Positions 1-8,502 of a stretch of DNA of 37,700 bases are shown piece by piece. Both the position numbers and the translations under genes were made by a program. Location of the stretch: positions 1 to 37,700 of the forward strand of contig CALMUU010000227.1 of the NCBI GenBank assembly GCA_937872965.1. The letters run 5' to 3'. The notes under the pieces are model-generated. The model saw only the letters and a list, made by a program, of their open reading frames with translations, ran no database searches and was not told where the DNA came from. Source of the stretch: an uncultured Actinomycetes bacterium (GTDB lineage: Bacteria; Actinomycetota; Acidimicrobiia; IMCC26256; JAGPDB01). How positions within the stretch are numbered: the first letter of the stretch is position 1; every line of letters starts with the position of its first letter.

Positions 1-281
1 TCGCGCACACGTCTTTCTTCAAAGAGCTCGTTCACATTGACGGTGAGCGGTTCAATAATCTCAACAAGTCCGTAACCACACTGTGCGGAATAATTTGTTT
101 GAACCGTTCCGTGAATGACAAATCCATGGCCAACACTTTCAATGGTTAAATCACAGGTAAGATCATCCACGATGCGTGCGAGAGTTGAAAAAAAAGTTTC
201 ACCGGGAACAACCAAATGAACATCGCGACGAGAACCAATATGGCTGCGAAGATCGCCCACATAGATCGAACTTTCGATCAT
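1..281 (-). CDS. DUF177 / YceD-family protein (partial)
   Basis: The reading frame starts with ATG at 281 and runs off the left edge, leaving about 93 N-terminal residues (begins MIESSIYVGDLRSH). The pattern of a short beta-rich start, a segment ending QCGYGLVE and then PLTVNVNELFEE matches the DUF177/YceD family. That family is usually encoded just upstream of rpmF (ribosomal protein L32) and is linked to 23S rRNA/L32 accumulation in bacteria and plastids. The usual C-x-R-C signature is reduced here to one Cys in CGYGL. It starts 5 nt after the stop of the SepIVA-like gene, so the two are probably co-transcribed. In mycobacteria Rv2927c-Rv2926c-Rv2925c have the same order. The assignment rests on motif pattern and context; rpmF and rnc would be expected just beyond the edge. 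Confidence 0.7.
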   Translation of the reverse strand, partial: MIESSIYVGDLRSHIGSRRDVHLVVPGETFFSTLARIVDDLTCDLTIESVGHGFVIHGTVQTNYSAQCGYGLVEIIEPLTVNVNELFEERRVR

Positions 282-286
282 TGTGC

Positions 287-856
287 TTAAATGTCTTGGT
301 CGAAGAATCCGCTTTCCGAATTTTCTTCTGCCGGAGTTGTCTCTTCTGGTTCAAGTTGAACCGACAAGCGATCACGACCTTTTTGAATGGTCTGTAATGT
401 TCGATCCAAAATCACTTCGAAACTTGCCAACTTCTGATCAATATAATCTTCGGCTTCGTGTTGGATTTGGCGCGCGTTGCTTTCTGCTTCGGTGACAATA
501 TGTTGAGCTGTCGCTTCACTTTGACGAACAATTTCTCGTTCTTCAACCATGCGTGCAGCAGTAGCTGCAGCACGTTCACGAATTTCATCTGCATCACGGT
601 GGGCTTCAGTGAGGAACTCTTCACGTTCTTTTAATAGCCACCGAGCATGACGCAATTCTTCGGGCAAACCGTCAAGTGCATCATCGAGCAACTCGAGAAG
701 TTCTTCGCGATTGACAAGCACCGATGCCGACATCGGCATTGATCGTGCTGTGTCAATTAAGTCACGCACTCGAAGGAGGAGCTCCTCAACACCCACAGGT
801 GTCGGGGCGAAATCATCCTCCGTAACGATTTCTTCTTCAAGCTCTATATCTGACAT
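287..856 (-). CDS. SepIVA/DivIVA-like coiled-coil protein
   Basis: A protein of 189 residues, acidic at the N-terminus and then almost wholly helical. A long coiled coil spans roughly residues 70-170, rich in Glu, Arg and Ala and resembling an ATP-synthase b subunit. There is no signal peptide or membrane segment. The position downstream of coaD and upstream of DUF177 matches mycobacterial SepIVA (Rv2927c), a DivIVA-like septation factor, so a cytoplasmic scaffold role in division or polar growth is inferred. I chose the ATG at 856 over the upstream TTG at 877 because AAAGGTAGG lies 5 nt before it and the TTG has no ribosome binding site. Similarity to DivIVA is by composition and context, not by an unmistakable motif. 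Confidence 0.65.
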   Translation of the reverse strand: MSDIELEEEIVTEDDFAPTPVGVEELLLRVRDLIDTARSMPMSASVLVNREELLELLDDALDGLPEELRHARWLLKEREEFLTEAHRDADEIRERAAATAARMVEEREIVRQSEATAQHIVTEAESNARQIQHEAEDYIDQKLASFEVILDRTLQTIQKGRDRLSVQLEPEETTPAEENSESGFFDQDI

Positions 857-880
857 TTTTCCTACCTTTGATAACAAGCC

Positions 881-1372
881 TCATACATCCGAGGCCTCCA
901 ATGCAAAACGACTGGCCACATCAGCTGCAATTACGGCTGGGACCAGGGATGATACGTCTCCGCCGTAACGCGCGATATCGCGCACCATCGACGAAGATAA
1001 GAAACTATGTTGAGGATTCGTACTTAAGAAAACCGTTTCAATATGACTGAGTTGACGATTCATTTGGGCCATTTGGAGTTCGTAATCAAAGTCAGAGATT
1101 GCGCGGAGGCCCTTGACAACAACATTTGCTCCTGCTTCACGTGCACAATCGACGAGGAGGCCATCAAAAGAAAGCACACTAACGTTGGAATGACTTTTAA
1201 GACAACGATTGAGAAAATCTACACGCTCTTCGGATGTAAGCGTTGCTTGTTTGGTTGCGTTGCGGATAACAGCAACAGTTACCTCATCAAAAAGCGTTGC
1301 GGCTCGTTCAATGATTTCAATGTGGCCCACTGTAGGCGGATCAAAGCTCCCAGGACAGAGCGCGTGTGACAT
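881..1372 (-). CDS. coaD: Phosphopantetheine adenylyltransferase
   Basis: CoaD transfers AMP from ATP to 4'-phosphopantetheine to give dephospho-CoA, the penultimate step of CoA synthesis in the cytoplasm. The 163-residue length is typical. The nucleotidyltransferase signature is PGSFDPPTVGH at residues 7-17, with the TxGH His. The KGLR segment and FLSSSMVRDIA..GGDVSSLVP near the C-terminus are family hallmarks. It lies 17 nt downstream of rsmD and 24 nt upstream of the SepIVA-like gene, all on the minus strand, so an rsmD-coaD-sepIVA-DUF177 operon is likely. The rsmD-coaD pair is widespread in bacteria. Confidence 0.96.
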   Translation of the reverse strand: MSHALCPGSFDPPTVGHIEIIERAATLFDEVTVAVIRNATKQATLTSEERVDFLNRCLKSHSNVSVLSFDGLLVDCAREAGANVVVKGLRAISDFDYELQMAQMNRQLSHIETVFLSTNPQHSFLSSSMVRDIARYGGDVSSLVPAVIAADVASRFALEASDV

Positions 1373-1389
1373 AGATCTATTCTACACTT

Positions 1390-1968
1390 CTATTTCACTC
1401 GAAGGATAATTACTCCGGCGCTTCCCATTTCTCGCGATATCAGAATCTCATCACATCGATCATGTGTACTCAGATCCTTTTCTGCTTCTGCAAGCTTGCG
1501 CTTATCAGTTTCATAGACCAATAGTCCTTGCGGTACAAGGATGTTGATCACAGATGCATCTATATCGTTATCATAAGGAGGGTCGCAAAAAACAAGATCG
1601 CATGACTGTTCCTGAGCCCGGGTAGACACAAACCTTTTTACATCTCCTTGCACACATGAGGTTGTCATTTTTGTTTTTTCATCTTGTTGAATATGATTCA
1701 CCACACGATCAATATTCTTGGTGATGATTTCGCAAGCTTTTTTGTCTCGTTCAACGAAAGTGACAGCATTCGCTCCGCGCGAAAGCGCTTCTAATCCGAG
1801 AGCTCCAGTACCTGCATATAAGTCGGCGACAGTACATCCATCGAAATCTATTCGCGCTTCCAACATATTGAAAATACTTTCGCGTACGCGATCGCTTGTT
1901 GGACGGGTCTTGTCGGCAACGTCATGAGACAAAGTGATTCCTTTGGCTCGACCCGCGACAATTCTCAT
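1390..1968 (-). CDS. rsmD: 16S rRNA (guanine(966)-N2)-methyltransferase
   Basis: RsmD methylates G966 of 16S rRNA using SAM. The 192-residue protein opens with the family start MRIVAGRAKG, followed by TRPTSDRVRESIFNML. The SAM-binding loop is DLYAGTGALGLEALSRGA, then FVERD, and the catalytic N6/N2-type motif is CDPPYD. All are present and in order. The gene precedes coaD in the usual arrangement. The 140 bp upstream, toward recG, is occupied by nested repeats. A CTAGGGTCTGATC repeat end falls within about 10 nt of the start codon, so the rsmD ribosome binding site (GCAGG at the 3' side) is embedded next to repeat DNA. Confidence 0.95.
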   Translation of the reverse strand: MRIVAGRAKGITLSHDVADKTRPTSDRVRESIFNMLEARIDFDGCTVADLYAGTGALGLEALSRGANAVTFVERDKKACEIITKNIDRVVNHIQQDEKTKMTTSCVQGDVKRFVSTRAQEQSCDLVFCDPPYDNDIDASVINILVPQGLLVYETDKRKLAEAEKDLSTHDRCDEILISREMGSAGVIILRVK

Positions 1969-1977
1969 CCTGCAAGT

Positions 1978-2106
1978 CTAGGGTCTGATCTTGGAAAGCG
2001 ACGCAGTCGTCCTGAGTCTTCAGCCGAAGGATCTCAACCTTGAAGTGGTGATTGATATTGAGATCCTTCGTAAACTCAGGATGACTTTTGCAGGACGGAC
2101 CTCGCA
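1978..2106. repeat. Decayed family A hairpin interrupted by a family C inverted repeat
   Basis: The outer arms are AGGGTCTGATCTTGGAAAG (from 1979) and CTTTTGCAGGACGGACCTC (to about 2103). The second is an imperfect reverse complement of the first and resembles the family A hairpin arms at 8655-8730 and 11335-11410. Between them sits a separate inverted repeat (2006-2085) of another family. The right edge also carries the family D sequence GGACGGACCTCGCACGCTAC, which reaches into the recG stop codon. The simplest reading is one element inserted into another. The region fills the recG-rsmD gap, so if the genes are co-transcribed it is transcribed. Confidence 0.6.
2006..2085. repeat. Family C inverted repeat (GTC.TCCTGAG...)
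   Basis: The left arm runs GTCGTCCTGAG then CCGAAGGATCTCAA. The right arm runs TTGAGATCCTTCG then CTCAGGATGAC, nearly the reverse complement, with a loop of about 21 nt. The same signature (TCATCCTGAG / GAAGGATCTC) returns at 26302-26374 and 28606-28761. Palindromes of this kind are scattered in many bacterial genomes, so the type is known although this local set is not characterised. Confidence 0.75.
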
Positions 2107-2108
2107 CG

Positions 2109-4244
2109 CTACGACTTAAAGAGAAAGTCGATGTCGTTTTCATCTAAGAAGTGACTCATCTCTTTTGCAAGCGTTGCATTGACATCAGAAGACATGGTCG
2201 GATCTGCCATAAGTTTTTTCATAGCAATGTCATGGGCATACTGCACATATTTTGCATCGCGCGGCAACCGTCCCAAGCGTAGATCACCTTGACCTGATTG
2301 AACTCCACCGAGCACATGGCCCGCCCCTCGGAGATCGAGATCAATCTCAGCAAGCTCGAACCCATCTGAAATTTTTTCCATTGCTTCAAGCCTGCGAACT
2401 GCATCCGTCGTGTCTTTCTCAGAAATCAGATAACAAAACGACTCATCTGCACCACGCCCTACTCGTCCACGCAATTGATGAAGCTGGCTCAATCCAAAGC
2501 GATCTGCGTCTTCGATCACCATCACCGTGGCATTGGCGACATCAACTCCCACCTCAATCACTGTTGTGGAGACAAGAACATCAATTTCTCCTGAAACAAA
2601 TAAAGCCATGACTTCGTCTTTATCGTTCGAACTCATCTGACCATGAACCAGTCCCAGCGAAAGGCCTTTTAGTTGATCCGCACGTAATTGTTGAACATGA
2701 TCAACAGCCGAAGAGGCTTGCACTTTGTCCGATTCATTGACCAACGCACACACAACATAGGCCTGACGTCCAGCTTTTACTTCACTCCGCACCCGTTCGT
2801 ACGCTTGGTCAACATCAGTTTGGGTTTTTGCCCACTTCGTCATTACGGGCTTGCGGCCCTTGGGCATATCTTTCATGATTGTATTTTTCAGATCACCGAA
2901 ATATAACATCGCGGCCGTTCGAGGGATAGGCGTTGCGCTCATGACAATCATGTGGGGCGTACTTTCCGAACGGGTCAAGAGCGCGGAGCGTTGCTCTACC
3001 CCAAACCGGTGTTGTTCATCGACCACTACAAGTCCAAGATTGGCAAACTTCCACTCGTTATACAACATCGCATGTGTGGAAATAACAATATCGCAATCAC
3101 CATTTTCGATATCGCGTTCAATACGTTCTCGATCTTTGGCCGATGTTGAGTTACTCAACATTTCTACACGCACCGGTCGCGCCGAAAAAAGATTCGAGTC
3201 ATCTTTTACTTCTAGTGAAGAAAATAATGCGCGTGCCGTGGCGTAGTGTTGATTCACAAGAACTTCTGTCGGAGCCATCACGATGGCCTGAGCCCCACTA
3301 CTGACAGCTCGCATACACGCCGCAAAAGCAACAACAGTTTTACCCGATCCCACATCGCCCTGGAGAAGGCGATGCATGGGATGCGACGATGCCATGTCTG
3401 CATCAATCTCAGCAATTGCATCGCCCTGACTTTTTGTCAGTTCAAACGGCAGGCTCGCGATAAAACTCTTCTCTAAAAAATCTTCATTGAGCGTCTGCGC
3501 CACCAGTACGTTTTCATTATGCAGATAACGGCCAACAAGTACCATCTGCAGCATGAGAAATTCATCGAAACGCAATCGACGTGCCCCTTGTCGTGCATCG
3601 TCTTCATTTTCTGGTTTATGAATATTGCGATATGCCTGTACGCGCGATACAAGTTTGAGCTCTTCGAGTAACTCCGGTTCGAGAATATCTTCAAGCTGAT
3701 CGGAGTACGACAAAACCTTTTCCATCATTGTGCGAACATGCCACGTAGAAAGATCCGCCTTTCCACTCTGAGGATAAATGGGAATAATGCTTCCTGTTCG
3801 ATCTAATTCTTCATCTTGATCTTCACGAATAATATCGACAACAGGATTAACGATTTGAGGCTGACCACGATACTCATCCATCTTCCCGAAAAATGCAGCC
3901 TGTGTACCAACCTTGAGTTGCTTGGCACGCCAGGGTTGATTGAAAAAAGTAATCTTCACTCGTGACGTTGCATCCGCAATCACAGCTTCCACCATTGTTT
4001 TGTAATTCTTCATGCGTCGTGTGGAAATAGCTTCGACAGTTGCATAGATAGTGGCTTCTTCACCGGGAAACAATTCTCCAATGCTGACCTGACGAGTTCG
4101 ATCTAAATAACGACGAGGATACCTTGAGAGCAAGTCATCGACGGTTTCCATTTCAGCGATTCGACACTTTTCAATAAAGGCAGGCTTGATACCCTCAACT
4201 GATTCTAAATTTATGGCCGCTAGATCGCTCCGTGAATAACCCAT
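2109..4244 (-). CDS. recG: ATP-dependent DNA helicase RecG
   Basis: RecG is an SF2 double-strand DNA translocase that remodels stalled replication forks and Holliday junctions. The 711-residue protein has an OB-fold wedge domain at about residues 55-145. Helicase motifs are Walker A GDVGSGKT at 296-303, DEQH at 409-412 and SATPIPRT at 435-442. The C-terminal helicase half includes TTVIEVGVDVANAT and QLRGRVGRG, followed by the RecG tail. The start MGYSRSDLAAI leaves only 17 bp to the divergent cold-shock-like gene. The stop TAG at 2109-2111 is itself the beginning of a repeat (TAGCGTGCGAGGTCCG on the minus strand). In mycobacteria recG also lies in the rsmD-coaD neighbourhood. Confidence 0.96.
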   Translation of the reverse strand: MGYSRSDLAAINLESVEGIKPAFIEKCRIAEMETVDDLLSRYPRRYLDRTRQVSIGELFPGEEATIYATVEAISTRRMKNYKTMVEAVIADATSRVKITFFNQPWRAKQLKVGTQAAFFGKMDEYRGQPQIVNPVVDIIREDQDEELDRTGSIIPIYPQSGKADLSTWHVRTMMEKVLSYSDQLEDILEPELLEELKLVSRVQAYRNIHKPENEDDARQGARRLRFDEFLMLQMVLVGRYLHNENVLVAQTLNEDFLEKSFIASLPFELTKSQGDAIAEIDADMASSHPMHRLLQGDVGSGKTVVAFAACMRAVSSGAQAIVMAPTEVLVNQHYATARALFSSLEVKDDSNLFSARPVRVEMLSNSTSAKDRERIERDIENGDCDIVISTHAMLYNEWKFANLGLVVVDEQHRFGVEQRSALLTRSESTPHMIVMSATPIPRTAAMLYFGDLKNTIMKDMPKGRKPVMTKWAKTQTDVDQAYERVRSEVKAGRQAYVVCALVNESDKVQASSAVDHVQQLRADQLKGLSLGLVHGQMSSNDKDEVMALFVSGEIDVLVSTTVIEVGVDVANATVMVIEDADRFGLSQLHQLRGRVGRGADESFCYLISEKDTTDAVRRLEAMEKISDGFELAEIDLDLRGAGHVLGGVQSGQGDLRLGRLPRDAKYVQYAHDIAMKKLMADPTMSSDVNATLAKEMSHFLDENDIDFLFKS

Positions 4245-4261
4245 AGAGCTAGGCTAATTGG
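4245..4261. promoter_or_regulatory. 17-bp divergent start-to-start spacer
   Basis: Only 17 bp separate the recG ATG (minus) from the cold-shock-like ATG (plus). There is no space for two conventional promoters with leaders or for Shine-Dalgarno sites on both sides. Either the -10/-35 elements lie inside the opposing coding regions with leaderless transcripts, which are common in Actinomycetota, or one start is misplaced. The plus strand reads TAGAGCTAGGCTAATTGG, in which TAGGCT is a weak -10-like hexamer. Confidence 0.3.
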
Positions 4262-4492
4262 ATGCAAGGCGTTATCGTATCTTTTGACCCCACAACTGAA
4301 ATCGGCTCCATCATGACCGACACGGTCGATCGGGCCCAATATCCCCTCGCGCCCGATGTCATGAAGAACTCTATCTTTACGGTTCTGCGCCAAGGTCAAA
4401 GGGTGAATTTTGATCTTGATGAAAAAGAGCGCGCCATTAACGTTCGTATCGGCTCCGAGGTCGACATGGGAATTTCTACAGCTCGCGTTTGA
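4262..4492 (+). CDS. Small cold-shock-domain-like protein
   Basis: A 76-residue protein whose whole length fits a single OB/cold-shock fold. It opens GVIVSFDPTTEIGSI, where Csp proteins have G-x-V-K-W-F followed by G-F/Y-G-F-I. It continues with an F-like position at about 38-42 and ends GQRVNFDLDEKERAINVRIG, matching the G-x-x-V-x-F...A-x-x-V end of CSD proteins. The RNP aromatic residues (KGFGFI, VFVH) are not conserved, so it is a divergent relative and nucleic-acid binding is only inferred. It is transcribed away from recG. A family B repeat begins 10 nt after its stop. Confidence 0.6.
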   Translation: MQGVIVSFDPTTEIGSIMTDTVDRAQYPLAPDVMKNSIFTVLRQGQRVNFDLDEKERAINVRIGSEVDMGISTARV

Positions 4493-4502
4493 TGGAAATG
4501 CT

Positions 4503-4562
4503 AATCACAAGGAGCGAAGGATGAGCGACTGCGAGTTGTGTCCGGCTTTGCCGGCACAACGA
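4503..4562 (+). repeat. Family B 60-bp structured repeat, copy 1
   Basis: The copy reads AATCACAAGGAGCGAAGG at one end, then GAGCGACTGCGAG, then a hairpin: GTTGTG, bulged T, CCGGC, loop TTT, GCCGG, CACAAC. The stem is perfect apart from the bulge. Copies 2-4 lie at 28654-28713, 32543-32602 and 32609-32668 on the opposite strand, each 60 bp from TCG to GTGATT. Copy 1 occupies the gap between the cold-shock-like gene and pckG. The pckG ribosome binding site GAAGGA lies outside the repeat at about 4645-4650. Confidence 0.8.
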
Positions 4563-4656
4563 AATAAGGAGAGTTCGACACAAATTATTCGAATTGTTCT
4601 TCTCATTCCCGTTAACGTAATGCGCAGTCATATCCGTTAGGTACGAAGGATCCCAC

Positions 4657-6507
4657 ATGGCTCAACAAACCACTGTTAAAAAAGCGGCACCTGCTACCCA
4701 AAATACTCACCTTGTGAATTGGGTCACCGACATTGCAACGCTCACACAACCCGACACAGTTCATTGGTGTGACGGAAGTGAAACGGAGCGTGATGCTCTG
4801 GTTGCTACATTGCTTGACAAAGGCACGTTGACACAACTCAACCAAGAACTTCGTCCCAATAGTTTCTGGGCAACTTCGGACCCTAGCGATGTAGCACGTG
4901 TCGAAGATCGCACCTTTATTTGTTCCGAAGAAGAAATTGATGCGGGTCCCACAAATCATTGGATGGACCCCGAAGAAATGCGAGAGATCCTTCACAAAAA
5001 GTTTGCAGGATCTATGTGTGGACGCACAATGTATGTCGTACCCTTTTGCATGGGTCCTCTCGGGTCACCGCTGAGCTATATAGGTGTAGAAATTACAGAC
5101 TCTGCTTATGTTGCACTTTCGATGCGCACCATGACTCGTATGGGCAAGGCCGTTCTTGATCAATTGGGAAATTCGCATGATTATGTACCCGCTGTTCACA
5201 GTGTGGGCATGCCCTTGATCGATGATGACGGCAAAGAAATTGAAGATGTCTCGTGGCCGTGTAACGATGAAAAATATATTGTCCACTACCCTGAAAAGCG
5301 CGAGATCTGGTCGTACGGTTCTGGGTACGGCGGAAACGCTCTGTTGGGTAAAAAATGTTTTGCTCTGCGTATCGCCAGTGTCATTGCCCGCGACGAAGGA
5401 TGGCTTGCCGAACACATGCTCATTATCAAAGTAACGTCTCCTCGCGGTGAAGTGCACTATATGGCCGGAGCTTTTCCTTCTGCATGTGGAAAAACTAACC
5501 TTGCCATGGTTGTACCAACCTTGCCGGGATGGAAAGTCGAAATGATTGGCGACGACATTGCGTGGATGAAGATCGGCCCTGATGGACGACTCCATGCCAT
5601 TAATCCCGAGTTTGGTATTTTTGGTGTAGCGCCGGGGACATCTCCAAAGACAAACCCCAGCGGGATCGACACGTTGACACACAACACGATCTTTACCAAC
5701 ACTGCTCTTACCGAAGATGGCGATGTGTGGTGGGAAGGGTTAACCAAAGAAGCTCCAGACAATCTCACAACATGGAAACATGAGAAATATGACCCGGCTT
5801 CTGGTGAACCTGCAGCGCACCCTAATTCTCGATTCGCTGCCCCTGCTTCGCAGTGTCCATCGATTGCACCCGAGTGGGAAGATCCTGCCGGTGTACCCAT
5901 CAGTGCGATTTTGCTCGGCGGTCGGCGCGCAACATCTGTACCCCTTGTTTATGAAGCATACGATTGGGAACATGGTGTCTTTATTGCAAGTGCAATCGCG
6001 TCAGAAAAAACAGCCGCTGCTGAAGGAACTGTCGGAGAAATTCGCCGCGACCCTATGGCCATGCTCCCCTTCTGCGGATACAACATGGGCGACTATTTTG
6101 CGCACTGGCTTTCCATGGCCGACAAGATGGATAAAGAAAAACTTCCTCGCATCTATGGAGTGAATTGGTTTCGTAAAGCTGATGGTACAGGAGAATTTCT
6201 CTGGCCCGGTTTTAGCGAAAATGTCCGTGTGCTTAGTTGGATCATCGATCGTTTAGAAGGCCGCACTCAAGGAGTGAAGACCCCTGTGGGCATTGTGGCA
6301 CACGAAGATGAAATCAATACCGATGGAAAACTCAATTCTGATCACGTCGCTCGCGCACTCGCGGTGCGAAAGTCCCAATGGGAAACAGAATGTGAATCCA
6401 TTGCGCAGCACTTCACTACTTTTGGAGATCGTTTACCCAGCGCTTTGTCAGACCAACTCAACGACTTAGCCGCACGTGTTGACGCCATGGACGTAGATGT
6501 TCTCTAG
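4657..6507 (+). CDS. pckG: Phosphoenolpyruvate carboxykinase (GTP)
   Basis: PckG interconverts oxaloacetate + GTP and phosphoenolpyruvate + GDP + CO2, the gateway of gluconeogenesis. The 616-residue length is typical of the GTP class. The kinase-1a loop [12 protein letters not shown] is at about residues 272-283. It is followed by [21 protein letters not shown] with the Mg-binding Asp pair, then NTIFTN and [10 protein letters not shown]. The gene follows AAGGA at 4646-4650, 6 nt before the ATG. GTP-type PEPCK is the usual form in Actinomycetota. The next gene, 62 bp downstream, is a small regulatory-type ligand domain that may or may not share its transcript. Confidence 0.97.
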   Translation: MAQQTTVKKAAPATQNTHLVNWVTDIATLTQPDTVHWCDGSETERDALVATLLDKGTLTQLNQELRPNSFWATSDPSDVARVEDRTFICSEEEIDAGPTNHWMDPEEMREILHKKFAGSMCGRTMYVVPFCMGPLGSPLSYIGVEITDSAYVALSMRTMTRMGKAVLDQLGNSHDYVPAVHSVGMPLIDDDGKEIEDVSWPCNDEKYIVHYPEKREIWSYGSGYGGNALLGKKCFALRIASVIARDEGWLAEHMLIIKVTSPRGEVHYMAGAFPSACGKTNLAMVVPTLPGWKVEMIGDDIAWMKIGPDGRLHAINPEFGIFGVAPGTSPKTNPSGIDTLTHNTIFTNTALTEDGDVWWEGLTKEAPDNLTTWKHEKYDPASGEPAAHPNSRFAAPASQCPSIAPEWEDPAGVPISAILLGGRRATSVPLVYEAYDWEHGVFIASAIASEKTAAAEGTVGEIRRDPMAMLPFCGYNMGDYFAHWLSMADKMDKEKLPRIYGVNWFRKADGTGEFLWPGFSENVRVLSWIIDRLEGRTQGVKTPVGIVAHEDEINTDGKLNSDHVARALAVRKSQWETECESIAQHFTTFGDRLPSALSDQLNDLAARVDAMDVDVL

Positions 6508-6569
6508 CTAATTGTGCCCTAGAAATTGATGCACTCGCACGGAACCATGCCGAGCGCTATGCTGATCGC

Positions 6570-6806
6570 ATGACAGTTTCAGCATATATCCTTGTTCAAA
6601 CCGAAGTTGGTTCCGCATCCGATGTTGCAGTCGCAGCAAAAGATGTTGATGGAGTTGTTTTTGTTGACGCAATAACTGGTCCCTACGACGTTCTCGTCAA
6701 AGTCGAAGCTGAGACGATGGATGATCTCGGCAAAAAAGTTGTTTCTGAAGTGCAGAAGATTCAAGGCATTACACGTACGCTGACATGTCCCGCCATTAAC
6801 CTCTAA
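6570..6806 (+). CDS. Stand-alone Lrp/AsnC ligand-binding (RAM) domain protein
   Basis: This 78-residue protein is a complete RAM/ACT-like Lrp-AsnC effector domain without the N-terminal HTH. It has a first strand AYILVQTEVG, then GVVFVDAITGPYDVLVKVEAETMDDLGKKVV, then a terminal strand GITRTLTCPAI. The G-x-YD-x-x-x-x-V pattern is the family signature. Stand-alone RAM proteins form ring-like oligomers that bind amino acids and can work as metabolic sensors or partners of full-length Lrp proteins. The effector is not predictable here. It lies between pckG and the secreted protease, on the same strand. Confidence 0.85.
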   Translation: MTVSAYILVQTEVGSASDVAVAAKDVDGVVFVDAITGPYDVLVKVEAETMDDLGKKVVSEVQKIQGITRTLTCPAINL

Positions 6807-7075
6807 CACTTATCCACACACAGGGTTGGACCCTGGAAAGATATTGTAGATTCGCTTTGTTCGTGATGTGGCAATAGAGCTTTAATAATAAAATTGCGAG
6901 ATACTCAATTGTGTAGTGCGCTTTTGGGTCCTTCTTGTACATGAAAGAATCTTTACGCGCATCCTGCGAAACACGTAGATAAAGTACTTCTGCTTATCGA
7001 TTGACTTCCCGCAGTAAACCTTCCATGATGACCCCATGGCCCTAAATACATACAGCCGCTAAAGGGGAAAATTTC
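6807..7075. other. Repeat-free intergenic region with one DnaA-box-like site
   Basis: This 269-bp gap lacks the repeat families that fill most other gaps. It contains a single perfect DnaA-box sequence, TTATCCACA, at 6810-6818, immediately after the small RAM gene. It also holds an A/T-rich stretch around 6880-6900 and a promoter-like pair at 7001-7029. No tRNA, riboswitch or short gene was recognised in it. Confidence 0.5.
7001..7029 (+). promoter_or_regulatory. Putative sigma-70-type promoter for the metalloprotease gene
   Basis: TTGACT at 7001-7006 is followed after 17 bp by CATGAT at 7024-7029 (4 of 6 to TATAAT). The ribosome binding site AAGGGGA at 7062-7068 and the ATG at 7076 follow at suitable distances. 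Position and spacing fit, but the -10 is weak. Confidence 0.35.
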
Positions 7076-8479
7076 ATGGATGAGCAACCAAGTGAAACAC
7101 TAAGGGCAATACAGTCTGCAAAGAAACAAATCAGGCTTTCACGTTTTATCAATAAAACGTTCTTACATACCTGGGTAGTTCTTATCTTTGCACTGACAAG
7201 CATTGGACTTATTGCTGTTTCTCAAAGTTCATCCCAAGCAGCTTCAACATTTACTCAGCCGTCACCTCGCGGCGAGATTGGTGCAACCGACACTACCGGC
7301 ATCTACTGCGGTGGAACCGGGACGGACGGATCTCGTTTTCAAGCAATATATGCATACACAACAGACAGAGTTAATCGAAACGCCGCTATTACTTCTCAAT
7401 ATATAATTCCTACAATTAACGATGTTGATCGACTCTTGCGTGCCAGTGCAGAACAGACAGGAGGATTTCGTCAAGCTCGATGGGTGACAGATGCAAGCTG
7501 CAATCTCAATGTCAGGACGATAGCTGTTGGTTTTTCAACACAACAATGGGCACTTATGAACGCATCAGAAAGAGTGAATGCTCTCCTTGCGCTTGGTGGA
7601 GAACCCAACCGAAAATATGCTATTTGGCTTGATCTGGCATCAGCTGATTCTAACTGGACCGCTGCCGTAGGTAACATTGCTTTCTCTGCAAACACTATTT
7701 GGTGGACCCCGGGAGCTCAAAACGGTATAGCTCATGAAATGATGCATACACTTGGCGCAGTATCTGCGGGTGCTCCACACCGCACGAACCATGGACACTG
7801 CACGGATGGCTTAGACATCATGTGCTACGACGACGACCAACCAGGCGAACCCGACGGTCCAGGCAGCCAACGCAATGTCTGCTCCATCGCTTTATATGAC
7901 TGCAACCATGACGACTATTTCTATGCGGGAACTCCACCTCAAGGGAACTATTTGGCATCGAACCCCAGCGCAAATACCGCTAATAGCCCATTCTTGGCGA
8001 CTGCACCATCCGGGCCACCCACGACAACAACCACAACCACAACAAGACCCCCAGGACCAGTGCGACCTGCGAATGACAATTTTGCATCCGCAACAGTGAT
8101 CCCCTATGCCCCAACATCACAACTCAACGGAACCAACGTCAACGCAACGTCTGAAACAGGCGAACCCTCACACGCAGGAAATCGCGCCGTTAAGTCGATC
8201 TGGTACTCCTGGACTCCTACCGTGTCTGGAACCTTTCAGGTCAAAACACATACCGACGGGGGACCGACAAGTAACTTCAATACAGTTCTCGCGGTTTACA
8301 AACGAGGCCCGACAACTCAGTTCAATGGTCTCGTGCTCATTTCGTCGAACGATGACTTTAACGGGAGGATTCAAAGCAAAGTCCTCTTTAACGCTGAAGC
8401 AGGTAAAAGATACTGGATTGCCATTGACGGAAAGAATGGTGCCTCAGGAACAACAGTATTACAAATCAAAAAACTATAA
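7076..8479 (+). CDS. Secreted metzincin-like zinc protease with PPC-type C-terminal domain
   Basis: The 467-residue protein starts after AAGGGGA. It has a long charged N-region and one hydrophobic segment at about residues 29-50, ending near SSSQAAS, consistent with a signal peptide or anchor. The zinc site HEMMH is at 220-224 with G227 and a downstream His at 235. DIMCY follows at about 247-251 as a Met-turn. This is metzincin-like, although the third His is spaced further than in HExxHxxGxxH. Many Cys residues in the catalytic half suggest disulfides. A linker PPTTTTTTTTRPPGP leads to a beta-rich domain from about residue 330 (NDNFASATVIP ... AGKRYWIAIDG), typical of bacterial pre-peptidase C-terminal domains. 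Substrate unknown; extracellular proteolysis is inferred. Confidence 0.75.
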   Translation: MDEQPSETLRAIQSAKKQIRLSRFINKTFLHTWVVLIFALTSIGLIAVSQSSSQAASTFTQPSPRGEIGATDTTGIYCGGTGTDGSRFQAIYAYTTDRVNRNAAITSQYIIPTINDVDRLLRASAEQTGGFRQARWVTDASCNLNVRTIAVGFSTQQWALMNASERVNALLALGGEPNRKYAIWLDLASADSNWTAAVGNIAFSANTIWWTPGAQNGIAHEMMHTLGAVSAGAPHRTNHGHCTDGLDIMCYDDDQPGEPDGPGSQRNVCSIALYDCNHDDYFYAGTPPQGNYLASNPSANTANSPFLATAPSGPPTTTTTTTTRPPGPVRPANDNFASATVIPYAPTSQLNGTNVNATSETGEPSHAGNRAVKSIWYSWTPTVSGTFQVKTHTDGGPTSNFNTVLAVYKRGPTTQFNGLVLISSNDDFNGRIQSKVLFNAEAGKRYWIAIDGKNGASGTTVLQIKKL

Positions 8480-8502
8480 ACACCTACAAACTCAAACAAC
8501 GC

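Noticed and set aside
2252-2611. 119-residue plus-strand reading frame inside recG
   Set aside because: It is antisense to conserved helicase motifs and has a composition expected of a shadow frame.
5065-5682. 205-residue antisense reading frame in pckG
   Set aside because: It runs opposite to the highly conserved PEPCK nucleotide-binding region and shows no recognisable domain.
6810-6818. Perfect DnaA box TTATCCACA as a replication origin marker
   Set aside because: A single box was found. There is no cluster, no dnaA/dnaN/rnpA-type neighbours and no strong A/T unwinding region, so it is probably chance or an isolated DnaA site.
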